DNA of 64,000 nt from NCBI RefSeq assembly GCF_013523125.1, contig NZ_JAAMQJ010000012.1, positions 41,988 through 105,987 of the forward strand, read 5' to 3'. The translations under genes and the position numbers were made by a program. Numbering within the stretch: the stretch's first letter is position 1; each line of letters starts with the position of its first letter. Source of the stretch: Pseudomonas entomophila (lineage in GTDB: Bacteria > Pseudomonadota > Gammaproteobacteria > Pseudomonadales > Pseudomonadaceae). The notes under the pieces were generated by a model. The model was not told where the DNA came from. It did no database searches and worked only from the letters and a program-made list of their open reading frames with translations. Shown here piece after piece: positions 52,292 through 60,520 of this stretch.

Positions 52292-53082
52292 TGCGTCACG
52301 TCGGCGCCGAAGTACTGCTTCGACAGCCTGGCCAGGGTGCCGTCGGCCTTGAGCGCCGCCAGGGCCTTGTCGATGGCCGCGAGCAGCTCGGGCTCACCCT
52401 TGCGCAGCGCCACCCCGGAGTCGAGTCGTGAGAAGGCCTCGCCGGCCAGGACGGTGTCCTTGGCTTTCTGCGCGTATTCCAGGGCCGCCAGGCGGTCGAC
52501 CAGGATGGCGTCGATGCGCCCGTTGCGCAGGTCGGCGAACTTGCTCGGGTCGTCCTCATAGGTACGCACGTCGGCCCCCGGAACTTCCGCTCTGACCCAC
52601 TGCTCGTAATTGGTGCCCAGGCCCACGCCGACTTTCTTGCCGGCCAGGTCCTGGGCCGACCGAATGTTCAAGGCCTCGGCCTTGCTCTTCAGGACCAGGG
52701 CCTGGATGCCCGACACCGTGTAGGGCGTGGAGAAATCGTACTTCTTGCGGCGTTCGTCGGAGATCGTCACCTGGTTGATCACGACGTCCAGGCGTCTGGA
52801 GTCGAGGGCGGCCAGGATGCCATCCCACTTGGTGGGCTGGAGCTTGGCTTCGACCCCCAGCTGTCGGGCGATGGCCTTGGCCAGCTCGACCTCGAACCCG
52901 GCCAGCGTGCCGTTCTCGTCGACGAAGCTGAAGGGTGGGTAGGTGCCCTCCAGCCCGACACGGAGGCTACCGCGTTCCGTGACCGTTGCCAGCGCTTCGC
53001 CGGCCTGGGCCTGACCGAGAACGGCAGTGCCGATGAGCAACGCCAGGCTGATACGGATCAGCGGTTGAGTGAATCGCATCAT
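52288..53082 (-). CDS. tcyJ: Cystine-binding periplasmic protein (FliY/TcyJ-like)
   Basis: 264 aa with signal peptide (to about residue 27, AQAGEA) and a solute-binding family 3 fold: LRVGLEGTYPPFSFVDENGTLAGFEVELAKAIA is the usual N-terminal lobe, and KKVGVGLGTNYEQWV the hinge region. Resembles the E. coli cystine-binding protein. Divergent from the serine acetyltransferase gene, linking cystine uptake and cysteine synthesis. Confidence 0.86.
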   Translation of the reverse strand: MMRFTQPLIRISLALLIGTAVLGQAQAGEALATVTERGSLRVGLEGTYPPFSFVDENGTLAGFEVELAKAIARQLGVEAKLQPTKWDGILAALDSRRLDVVINQVTISDERRKKYDFSTPYTVSGIQALVLKSKAEALNIRSAQDLAGKKVGVGLGTNYEQWVRAEVPGADVRTYEDDPSKFADLRNGRIDAILVDRLAALEYAQKAKDTVLAGEAFSRLDSGVALRKGEPELLAAIDKALAALKADGTLARLSKQYFGADVTQ

Positions 53083-53241
53083 GGTACGGCTCCAGGCATG
53101 ACATGAGGGGACGTGTAGAAGGGTAGGCGAAGATTACCGAACCGTCGGAACGGCGCGAGGCATCGCCGTGAACAGCCATGGGCAAGGGTGCGAAGCGGCG
53201 CGCCGTTTCCTGGAAACCTGACCGCTGATGAGGACATCACC

Positions 53242-54177
53242 GTGAGCGACAAGCCAGCCACCGAGCTGTGGCACCTGCAGCACATCGTCGGCGAACTGCG
53301 AAGCGCCCGTGCACAATGGCGCGCCAGCAATGGCCGCAACAGTGCCGAGCGGGGCGGACGGCAGTTGCCGTCTCGCGACGCCATGGCGCAGATCCTCGAC
53401 CAGCTGCGCGGTGCCCTGTTCCCCATGCGCCTGGGGCCGGTCGATCTGCGTGAGGAGAGCGAGGACTACTACGTCGGCCACACGCTCGACAGTGCGTTGA
53501 CGGCGCTGCTGGCCCAGGCGCGCCTGGAGCTGCGCTACGCCGCACGCCAGGACAAGGCCGAACTGGCGGCGGCAGATGCCCGTGCCCTGGCGGTGGTCCA
53601 GAACTTCGCAGCGGCCTTGCCCGGCCTGCGCGTGCTGCTCGACACCGATGTGCTGGCGGCCTACCACGGCGATCCGGCGGCGCGTAGCGTGGACGAGGTG
53701 CTGCTGTGCTATCCCGGCATCCTGGCCATCATCCACCATCGTCTGGCCCATCACCTGTACCAGGCCGGCCTGCCCCTGCTGGCGCGCATCAGCTCGGAGC
53801 TGGCGCACTCGGCCACCGGGATCGACATCCACCCGGGCGCGCAGATCGGTCCGAGCTTCTTCATCGACCATGGCACCGGTGTGGTCATCGGCGAGACGGC
53901 CATCATCGGCCGGCATGTGCGGATCTACCAGGCGGTGACGCTGGGCGCCAAGCGCTTCCCGGCCGACGAATCCGGGCAGTTGCAGAAAGGTCATGCGCGG
54001 CACCCGGTCGTCGAGGACGACGTGGTGATCTACGCCGGCGCGACCATTCTCGGGCGCATCACCATCGGCCAGGGTTCGACCATCGGCGGCAACGTCTGGC
54101 TGACCCGCAGCGTGCCGGCCTTCAGCAACATCACCCAGGCCAACCTGCAGCTCGACTGCCAGGACCGGAGCGTCTGA
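53242..54177 (+). CDS. epsC: Serine O-acetyltransferase (EpsC/CysE type)
   Basis: 311-aa enzyme making O-acetylserine, the cysteine precursor. N-terminal helical domain and a C-terminal left-handed beta-helix with hexapeptide repeats; catalytic segment GIDIHPGAQIGPSFFIDHGTGVVIGE and the QAVTLGAKRF loop are conserved. GTG start at 53242; no suitable ATG in frame. Divergent from the cystine transporter operon. Confidence 0.92.
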   Translation: MSDKPATELWHLQHIVGELRSARAQWRASNGRNSAERGGRQLPSRDAMAQILDQLRGALFPMRLGPVDLREESEDYYVGHTLDSALTALLAQARLELRYAARQDKAELAAADARALAVVQNFAAALPGLRVLLDTDVLAAYHGDPAARSVDEVLLCYPGILAIIHHRLAHHLYQAGLPLLARISSELAHSATGIDIHPGAQIGPSFFIDHGTGVVIGETAIIGRHVRIYQAVTLGAKRFPADESGQLQKGHARHPVVEDDVVIYAGATILGRITIGQGSTIGGNVWLTRSVPAFSNITQANLQLDCQDRSV

Positions 54178-54299
54178 ACGGGCCTGGCGGAGCGCCAGTT
54201 CCGGCCGTCACAGGTTGTCAGGGCATGGGTCTGCACGCTGCCAGGGCGCGGCCCCGCCGGTCATGGCCGGTTCGCTTTGAGGCACGATCCATGTTTAAC

Positions 54300-54315
54300 T
54301 TGAACGCTTGTTCAA
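54300..54315. promoter_or_regulatory. Operator-like inverted repeat before betT
   Basis: TTGAAC-GCTT-GTTCAA, perfect 6-bp arms, 98 nt before betT. Size and sequence resemble TetR-family operators such as BetI boxes, so choline-responsive control is a reasonable inference. Confidence 0.5.
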
Positions 54316-54412
54316 CTAAAACGCTGGTCCGCTGCCGGTGTTCACCCGGAGGTTTCCCTTTGCTGAACCCGTTCGATCCGTATTCACTTTTCCATAACGA
54401 GGTGCACCGTCC

Positions 54413-56416
54413 ATGAGTGCATCCACTGGCCTTGCACACGATAAAGTCCGCATGAACCCCCCCGTGTTCTGGTTCGCGGCAAGCTTCATCCTGCTCTTCG
54501 GGCTGGTCGTCATCCTCAATCCGCAAACCGCGGGTGAATGGCTGCTGGCCGCGCAGAACTGGGCGGCCAATACGGTCGGCTGGTACTACATGCTGGCGAT
54601 GACCCTGTACCTGGTCTTCGTGGTGGTCACCGCCTTGTCCGGCTACGGCAAGATCAAGCTCGGTGCCGACCACGACGAACCCGAGTTCAGCTACCTGTCC
54701 TGGGCCGGCATGCTGTTCGCCGCCGGCATCAGCATCACCTTGTTCTTCTTCTGCGTGTCGGAACCGCTGACGCACATGCTGCAACCGCCGCAAGGCGAGG
54801 GTGGCACGGTGGAGTCCGGGCGTCAGGCGATGCAGCTGCTGTTCCTGCACTGGGGCCTGCATGGCTGGGGCGTGTTCGCCTTCGTCGGCATGGCGCTGGC
54901 GTACTTCGCCTACCGGCACAACCTGCCCCTGGCGCTGCGTTCGGCGCTGTACCCGCTGATCGGCAAGCGCATCAACGGCCCGATCGGCTATGCGGTGGAT
55001 GGCTTCGGCATCATCGCCACGGTGTTCGGCCTGGGCGCCGACCTGGGCTTCGGGGTGTTGCACCTGAACGCCGGCCTGGACTACCTGTTCGGCATCAGCC
55101 ACAGCCAGTGGGTGCAGGTCGGGCTGATCGTGGTGATGGTCGGTGCCGCCGTGGCCGTGGCCGTCGCCGGTGTGGAAAAGGGCGTGCGGGTGATGTCCGA
55201 CATCAACATGTTCCTGGCCTGTGGCCTGCTGCTGTTCGTGCTGTTCGCCGGGCCGACCCAGCACTTGTTCAACACCCTGATCCAGAACCTGGGCGATTAC
55301 CTGGGCGCCTTGCCGAGCAAGAGCTTCGACGTGTACGCCTACAGCGAGAACCGTGACTGGCTGGGTGGCTGGACCGTGTTCTACTGGGCCTGGTGGATTG
55401 CCTGGGCGCCCTTCGTCGGGCTGTTCATCGCCCGTATCTCCCGTGGTCGCACCATCCGCGAGTTCGTCTTCGGCGTGCTGCTGATCCCGCTCGGCTTCAC
55501 CCTGGCGTGGATGTCGATCTTCGGCAACAGCGCCATCTACCAGGTGCTCAACCACGGCATGACCGCGCTGGGCCAGTCGGCCCTGCAGGACCCGTCCATG
55601 AGCCTGTACCTGCTGCTCGAGACCTACCCCTGGAGCAAGACGGTGATCGCCGTGACGGTGTTCATCAGCTTCGTGTTCTTCGTCACCTCGGCCGACTCGG
55701 GCACCGTGGTGCTGTCGACCTTGTCGGCCAAGGGCGGCAGCCCGGACGAAGACGGCCCCAACTGGCTGCGCATCTTCTGGGGCGCGATGACCGCGCTGAT
55801 CACCAGCAGCCTGCTGTTCGCCGGCAGCATCGATTCGCTGAAGTCGGCGGTGGTGCTGACGTCGTTGCCGTTCTCGCTGATCCTGCTGTGCATGATGTGG
55901 GGGCTGCAGAAGGCGTTCTACCTGGAGTCGCAGCGGCGCATCGCCCAGAGCCATTCGCTGGCACCGTTCGCCGTGACCCGTCGCGGGCGGGGTGGCTGGC
56001 GGCAGCGCCTGAGCCAGGCCGTGCATTTCCCGTCCCGTGACGAGGTCTACCGGTTCATGGACGACGTGGTGAAGCCGGCCATTGGCGAGGTGACCGAGGT
56101 GTTCGAGCAGAAAGGCCTGAGTCTGATCACCCAGGACGACCCAAGCCACGACAACGTCAGCCTGAAGATCGGCCACGGCGAGGAGCAGCCGTTCATCTAC
56201 CAGGTACAGATGCGCGGGTATTTCACGCCATCGTTCGCCCTCGGTGGGATCGGCGGCAGCCAGGAGCTGAAGAACCGTCGTTACTACCGCGCCGAGGTGC
56301 ACCTGAGCGAGGGCAGCCAGGACTATGACCTGGTCGGCTACAGCAAGGAGCAGATCATCAACGACATCCTCGACCAGTACGAACGGCACATGCAGTTCCT
56401 GCACATGGTGAGGTAA
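54413..56416 (+). CDS. betT: BCCT-family choline transporter BetT
   Basis: 667-aa BCCT transporter with twelve membrane helices (to about residue 500) and a long cytoplasmic C-terminal domain (about 500-667) as in osmoregulated BetT. The BCCT signature GWTVFYWAWWIAWAPFVGLFIARISRGRTIREF is complete. Takes up choline for conversion to glycine betaine; the bet genes themselves are not in the window. An inverted repeat upstream (54300-54315) may be its operator. Confidence 0.93.
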   Translation: MSASTGLAHDKVRMNPPVFWFAASFILLFGLVVILNPQTAGEWLLAAQNWAANTVGWYYMLAMTLYLVFVVVTALSGYGKIKLGADHDEPEFSYLSWAGMLFAAGISITLFFFCVSEPLTHMLQPPQGEGGTVESGRQAMQLLFLHWGLHGWGVFAFVGMALAYFAYRHNLPLALRSALYPLIGKRINGPIGYAVDGFGIIATVFGLGADLGFGVLHLNAGLDYLFGISHSQWVQVGLIVVMVGAAVAVAVAGVEKGVRVMSDINMFLACGLLLFVLFAGPTQHLFNTLIQNLGDYLGALPSKSFDVYAYSENRDWLGGWTVFYWAWWIAWAPFVGLFIARISRGRTIREFVFGVLLIPLGFTLAWMSIFGNSAIYQVLNHGMTALGQSALQDPSMSLYLLLETYPWSKTVIAVTVFISFVFFVTSADSGTVVLSTLSAKGGSPDEDGPNWLRIFWGAMTALITSSLLFAGSIDSLKSAVVLTSLPFSLILLCMMWGLQKAFYLESQRRIAQSHSLAPFAVTRRGRGGWRQRLSQAVHFPSRDEVYRFMDDVVKPAIGEVTEVFEQKGLSLITQDDPSHDNVSLKIGHGEEQPFIYQVQMRGYFTPSFALGGIGGSQELKNRRYYRAEVHLSEGSQDYDLVGYSKEQIINDILDQYERHMQFLHMVR

Positions 56417-56422
56417 GGATCG

Positions 56423-56455
56423 ACAGCGGGTTTCGCCGCCCGCGAAACCGGCTGT
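56423..56455 (+). terminator. Hairpin after betT
   Basis: Arms ACAGCGGGTTTCG (56423-56435) and CGAAACCGGCTGT (56443-56455) pair at 12 of 13 positions around a 7-nt loop, starting 6 nt after the betT stop. No T run follows. Confidence 0.6.
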
Positions 56456-56461
56456 CACAAC

Positions 56462-56532
56462 CCTGTGTGTGGACTTGCCCGCGATAGCGTCCGGTCCATC
56501 GCCGCCTGCATCGCGGGCAAGCCCCACACAGG
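56462..56532. repeat. Inverted pair of P. putida-type REP sequences
   Basis: CCTGTGTGTGGACTTGCCCG... (56462-56485) and its near-complement at 56510-56532 share the core CTTGCCCGCGAT/ATCGCGGGCAAG (12 bp, perfect). Spacing and sequence fit the P. putida REP/BIME family, a chromosomal repeat that binds integration host factors or gyrase in other species and is a target for some IS110-group elements. Confidence 0.8.
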
Positions 56533-56816
56533 ATTGCGTCGATCTGCCAGATCCGCGACGCAGCCCAATCGTGCGGCACCCTGCCGTGATCGATTCCAGA
56601 AGGGCCTTGGACCTCAGCCATTCTTTCCTGACTGCTCGACCCTACCTTCATCCGCCAAACCGCACCTCTTTCCGCCCCGTGACCGATGCAGCACCTTTCT
56701 TGCCGATGAACGGTCGATCATTTCACATTCCTTTCATCCGGCGGATGCGCCTTCGCGGCTGATTTCTAGCGACTTGTACCGCCGACTGCTATACCTTTCC
56801 CTCGCAAATGCCCCGC

Positions 56817-56828
56817 GGTTATTCCATA
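56817..56828 (+). promoter_or_regulatory. Sulfur-block motif GGTTATTCCATA upstream of the porin
   Basis: An exact 12-mer that recurs inverted upstream of ssuA (59270-59281) and whose core TATTCCATA recurs upstream of lsfA (58424-58432). Ends 211 nt before the porin ATG. Confidence 0.5.
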
Positions 56829-57038
56829 AAAATCTTAGGATTTAACAAAACGGTCATTTTGGATTTATAGGATTGTCACTATCCTAGCCAGCCGCGCCTT
56901 AGACCAAAGTCGCGAAATGATTAGTAACGATTGACTTGGATGTCACTCATTGGTGCTAAATCGCCGATCGAGCAGTGAGCGGGGCGACAGACCCCTGCGC
57001 TGACGACTGACAAGAATTAGAACGTAAAGGAGCAATTC

Positions 57039-58367
57039 ATGCACAAGTCCAGTCTGGCCTTGGCCGTGGCCCTGGGTGTCTTCGCCCAGCAAGCAAGCGC
57101 TGCCGGTTTCGTCGAGGACAGCAAGCTGTCCCTCAGCTCGCGCACCATGTACTTCGACAATGACAACCGTGAAGGCGCCAACGACAACCGTGAGTCGGGC
57201 CAGGGCTTCAAGCTCGACTACCTGTCCGGTTTCACCCAAGGCACCGTCGGCTTCGGCGTGGACGTCCAGGCGCTGTGGGGCATTCACCTGGATGGTGGCC
57301 GTGGACACCACCCGAACAACAGCACCTTCTTCCCGAGCGACAGCGACGGTTCGGCCGTGCATGATTGGGCCCGTATCGGCGGCAACGCCAAGGCGCGCTT
57401 CTCCAAGACCGAGGCGCACTTCGGTAGCGCACTGGCCCCGAACCTGCCGATCCTGGTGTCCAACGACGGTCGACTGCTGCCGCAGACCTTCGAAGGTGGC
57501 ACCATCCAGTCCAAGGAAATCGACAATCTGACGATCAATGCCGGTCAGCTGACCCACGCCATGGGCCGTGCGTCGAGCAACCGCACGGGACTGTCGGTTG
57601 CCGGTGCCACCGAAGACAGCAACAAGTTCCGCTACGGCGGTGCCGACTGGAAAGTCACCAAAGACCTGACGCTGCAGTATTACTACTCGAACCTGGAAGA
57701 CTTCTACAAACAGCACTTCCTGGGCCTGGTCCACGTGCTGCCGATCGCCGACAACCAGTCGCTCAAGACCGACCTGCGCTACTTCGACAGCAGCAGCGAT
57801 GGTCGCAACGGTGACGCGGGCTACCGCTTCAACCAGAACGGCGGCTACGGCAAGAACCTGGGCGAGGTCGACAACAAGACCTGGTCGGCCATCTTCACCT
57901 ACACCCTGAGCAGCCATGCGTTCACCCTGGGTCACCAGCGCGTCAGCGACGACGGCGGCTTCGTCTGGCTGAACCAGGGCAACGTGACCGATGGCAACGG
58001 CCGTGCCGAAGGCGCCGGCGGTTCCAGCTTCTACCTGTTCACCGACAGCATGATCAACCAGTTCGCCCGAGCCGGTACCAACACCACCTTTGGCCAATAC
58101 GCCTACGACTTCACCAAGCTCGGCGTCCCAGGCCTGAAAGCCTCGGTCACCTACCTGCGTGGTGACGATGTGCGCAACACCAACGGCAATGGCACCTACA
58201 ACGAATGGGAACGCGACGCCCGTATCGACTACGTGGTGCAGGAAGGCGTGTTCAAGGGCCTGGGCACCAGCCTGCGCCATGGTGTGTACCGTGGCAGCGG
58301 CGGCAGCTCGCTGGCCGACCAGGATCAGACCCGTCTGATCTTCAACTACACTTACAACTTCCTGTAA
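57039..58367 (+). CDS. OprD-family outer-membrane porin
   Basis: 442 aa: signal peptide (MHKSSLALAVALGVFAQQASA, cleavage about residue 21), then an 18-strand OprD-type barrel sequence (AGFVEDSKLSLSSRTMYFDND start, GVDVQALWGIHLDGG, ending FNYTYNFL). OprD relatives take up basic amino acids, aromatic acids or small anions. Position immediately upstream of lsfA and ssu, plus a shared upstream motif, suggest sulfonate uptake (inference). TAAAGGAG ribosome site. Followed by a strong terminator. Confidence 0.9.
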   Translation: MHKSSLALAVALGVFAQQASAAGFVEDSKLSLSSRTMYFDNDNREGANDNRESGQGFKLDYLSGFTQGTVGFGVDVQALWGIHLDGGRGHHPNNSTFFPSDSDGSAVHDWARIGGNAKARFSKTEAHFGSALAPNLPILVSNDGRLLPQTFEGGTIQSKEIDNLTINAGQLTHAMGRASSNRTGLSVAGATEDSNKFRYGGADWKVTKDLTLQYYYSNLEDFYKQHFLGLVHVLPIADNQSLKTDLRYFDSSSDGRNGDAGYRFNQNGGYGKNLGEVDNKTWSAIFTYTLSSHAFTLGHQRVSDDGGFVWLNQGNVTDGNGRAEGAGGSSFYLFTDSMINQFARAGTNTTFGQYAYDFTKLGVPGLKASVTYLRGDDVRNTNGNGTYNEWERDARIDYVVQEGVFKGLGTSLRHGVYRGSGGSSLADQDQTRLIFNYTYNFL

Positions 58368-58377
58368 GCCGTAGTCG

Positions 58378-58408
58378 AAAAAGCCTCGTTCACAACGAGG
58401 CTTTTTTT
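58378..58408 (+). terminator. Rho-independent terminator after the porin gene
   Basis: AAGCCTCGTT (58381-58390) pairs with AACGAGGCTT (58394-58403) and a T run follows; the A run on the other side would let it work in both directions. Confidence 0.9.
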
Positions 58409-58423
58409 ATGGGCAGCGTTTTA

Positions 58424-58432
58424 TATTCCATA
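58424..58432 (+). promoter_or_regulatory. Sulfur-block core motif TATTCCATA upstream of lsfA
   Basis: The 9-mer common to the porin and ssuA upstream regions, inside a very AT-rich stretch (58421-58490) unlike the rest of the window; 91 nt before the lsfA ATG. Confidence 0.45.
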
Positions 58433-58522
58433 AATATATAAATAAATCCCTATTTATTCTTTTTATTATTTCCAAAACCCCCGCACAGTAATGCCATAGA
58501 CCTACAGCACAGGAGCCCCACC

Positions 58523-59161
58523 ATGAGCCTCAAACTGGGTGACATCGCCCCCGACTTCGAGCAGGACTCCAGCGCCGGCAGGATTCGTTTCCACGAATGG
58601 CTCGGCGACAGCTGGGGCGTGCTGTTCTCGCATCCAGCCGACTTCACGCCGGTGTGCACCACCGAGCTGGGTCTGACCGCCAAGCTGAAAGACGAATTCG
58701 CCAAGCGTGGGGTCAAGGCCATCGCCTTGTCGGTCGATCCGGTCGATTCTCACCACCGCTGGATCGAGGACATCAACGAGACGCAGAACACCGCGGTCGA
58801 TTTTCCGATCCTGGCCGACGCCGATCGCAAGGTGTCCGACCTCTATGACCTGATCCACCCGAACGCCAATGACACGCTGACCGTCCGTTCGCTGTTCGTG
58901 ATCGACCCGAACAAGAAGGTCCGCCTGACCATCACCTACCCGGCCAGCACCGGGCGCAACTTCAACGAGATCCTTCGGGTGATCGATTCGCTGCAGCTGA
59001 CCGACAGCCACAAGGTCGCCACGCCCGCCAACTGGCAGGACGGTGACGAAGTGGTGATCGTGCCCTCGCTCAAGGATGAAGACGAGATTCGTCAGCGCTT
59101 CCCCAAAGGGTATCGCGCCGTCAAGCCTTACTTGCGTCTGACGCCGCAACCCAACCGTTGA
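58523..59161 (+). CDS. lsfA: 1-Cys peroxiredoxin LsfA
   Basis: 212-aa Prx6-type peroxidase. Peroxidatic cysteine in SHPADFTPVCTTELG (Cys46), no resolving cysteine seen elsewhere in the expected position, and a typical C-terminal dimerisation domain (YPASTGRNFNEILRVIDSLQL). LsfA was named in P. putida as a protein made when sulfonates replace sulfate; its location before ssu agrees. AGGAG ribosome site. Confidence 0.95.
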   Translation: MSLKLGDIAPDFEQDSSAGRIRFHEWLGDSWGVLFSHPADFTPVCTTELGLTAKLKDEFAKRGVKAIALSVDPVDSHHRWIEDINETQNTAVDFPILADADRKVSDLYDLIHPNANDTLTVRSLFVIDPNKKVRLTITYPASTGRNFNEILRVIDSLQLTDSHKVATPANWQDGDEVVIVPSLKDEDEIRQRFPKGYRAVKPYLRLTPQPNR

Positions 59162-59200
59162 CGCCGGACGCGACACACGTTTAGCCAAAGCAGGGTACTC

Positions 59201-59224
59201 GGGCCGTTTCGACGGCCCTTTTTT
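59201..59224 (+). terminator. Rho-independent terminator after lsfA
   Basis: GGGCCGT-TTCG-ACGGCCC followed by six T. Confidence 0.9.
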
Positions 59225-59269
59225 ATGCCTGGCTTCAAGCGGGAGCGTACACGTTTGCAAACCTAATAA

Positions 59270-59281
59270 TATGGAATAACC
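59270..59281 (-). promoter_or_regulatory. Sulfur-block motif GGTTATTCCATA (inverted) upstream of ssuA
   Basis: TATGGAATAACC on the plus strand, the exact complement of the porin-upstream 12-mer; 216 nt before the ssuA start. Confidence 0.5.
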
Positions 59282-59497
59282 AAATGAAAAAATATGATTT
59301 ATAGATATATAGAGCAACCTGTTAACGTAGCCCTCAGTTCCTCATAGAACCTCGGTGGCCCTGGCTACCCAGGCATGGCCAGGGCTCCAGCTCAGCCAGT
59401 CATTCGACGCCATCCTTCGCTTCACCGCTGTCCCACCTCACTGGTCCGTCAACGGACGAGCAGGTGCCACCCGAACCCATTCGTACAGGAGAGTGCC

Positions 59498-60463
59498 ATG
59501 CGCACCGTCTTCGTGCGTCGTGGTCTGGTCGCCCTGTTCGCGGCGGCCGTGTCCTTCGGCGCGATCACCCAGGCCCAGGCAGAGACCCTGCGCATCGGCT
59601 ACCAGAAATACGGCACCCTGGTGCTGCTCAAGGCCAAGGGCACGCTGGAAAAGCGCCTGGCCGCCCAGGGCGTCGAGGTGCAGTGGACGGAATTCCCAGG
59701 CGGCCCGCAGCTGCTGGAAGGGCTGAACGTGGGCTCCATCGATTTCGGCGTGACGGGGGAGACGCCACCAGTGTTCGCCCAGGCCGCCGGGGCCGACCTG
59801 GTCTATGTCGCCTACGAGCCGCCCGCGCCCCACAGCGAGGCCATCCTGGTGCCCAAGGACTCGCCCCTCCAGTCGGTGCAGGCGCTCAAGGGCAAGAAGG
59901 TCGCCCTGAACAAGGGCTCCAACGTGCACTACCTGCTGGTGCGCGCCCTCGAGGACGCTGGCCTGACCTACCGCGACATCCAGCCGGTCTACCTGCCGCC
60001 TGCCGACGCGCGTGCGGCCTTCGAGCGGGGCAGCGTCGACGCCTGGGTCATTTGGGACCCTTACCAGGCCGCCGCCGAGCAACAGTTGCAGGCCCGTACC
60101 CTGCGCGATGGCGAGCACCTGGTCGACAACCATCAGTTCTACCTGGCGACCCGTGGCTATGCGACCCAGCACCCGGCCGTGGTCAGCGCCCTGATCGACG
60201 AAGTCCGCGCGGTGGGGGAGTGGTCCCAGGCCAACCCCCAGCAGGTGACCGACCAGGTCGCACCGCTGCTCGGGCTGCCCGCCGACATCACGCTCACCTC
60301 GGTCAAGCGCCAGGGTTACGGCGCCGCGCCGCTCACGCCTGAGGTGGTCGCCGCGCAGCAGAAGATCGCCGACACCTTCCACACGCTGAAGCTGATCCCC
60401 AAGCCCTTGCACATCCGCGACGTGATCTGGACACCCCCTGCCAAGGTCGCCAGCGCGCCTTGA
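59498..60463 (+). CDS. ssuA: Alkanesulfonate-binding periplasmic protein
   Basis: 321 aa with signal peptide (MRTVFVRRGLVALFAAAVSFGAITQAQA) and the SsuA/NMT1-like fold (LRIGYQKYGTLVLLKAKGTLEKRL; SIDFGVTGETPPVFAQAAG; AWVIWDPYQAAAEQ). Captures aliphatic sulfonates for the SsuBC transporter. First gene of ssuADCBF here. Start 59498 follows ACAGGAGAG; the frame extends upstream but without family similarity. Confidence 0.93.
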   Translation: MRTVFVRRGLVALFAAAVSFGAITQAQAETLRIGYQKYGTLVLLKAKGTLEKRLAAQGVEVQWTEFPGGPQLLEGLNVGSIDFGVTGETPPVFAQAAGADLVYVAYEPPAPHSEAILVPKDSPLQSVQALKGKKVALNKGSNVHYLLVRALEDAGLTYRDIQPVYLPPADARAAFERGSVDAWVIWDPYQAAAEQQLQARTLRDGEHLVDNHQFYLATRGYATQHPAVVSALIDEVRAVGEWSQANPQQVTDQVAPLLGLPADITLTSVKRQGYGAAPLTPEVVAAQQKIADTFHTLKLIPKPLHIRDVIWTPPAKVASAP

Positions 60464-60520
60464 CGACCTGCCGCACCGGGGCGTCGCTCCGGCTTGCGCC
60501 ACCTTGAGGAGACAACTCCA

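Larger units (their letters stand above)
56417..57038. other. betT-porin intergenic region
   Basis: 622 nt without a gene. Holds a hairpin after betT, a pair of inverted REP sequences, then an AT-richer porin upstream region that includes the motif GGTTATTCCATA. From memory, tau taurine genes lie in this place in P. putida KT2440; no remnant is seen here. Confidence 0.6.
59162..59497. other. lsfA-ssuA intergenic region
   Basis: 336 nt: lsfA terminator, the inverted GGTTATTCCATA motif, and an AT-rich stretch (59260-59320) suited to an activator-dependent ssu promoter. ssuE, which precedes ssuA in the P. putida ssuEADCBF operon, is absent and no fragment of it is recognisable. Confidence 0.65.

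Noticed and set aside
54218..56527. 769-codon minus-strand open frame over betT
   Set aside because: Shadow of the betT codon bias; His/Asp/Gln-rich and antisense to a complete BCCT transporter.
59375..59497. Upstream extension of ssuA as a possible ssuE remnant
   Set aside because: The translated residues show no flavodoxin-like or SsuE motif and the codon pattern is random; the ssuA signal peptide begins at 59498.
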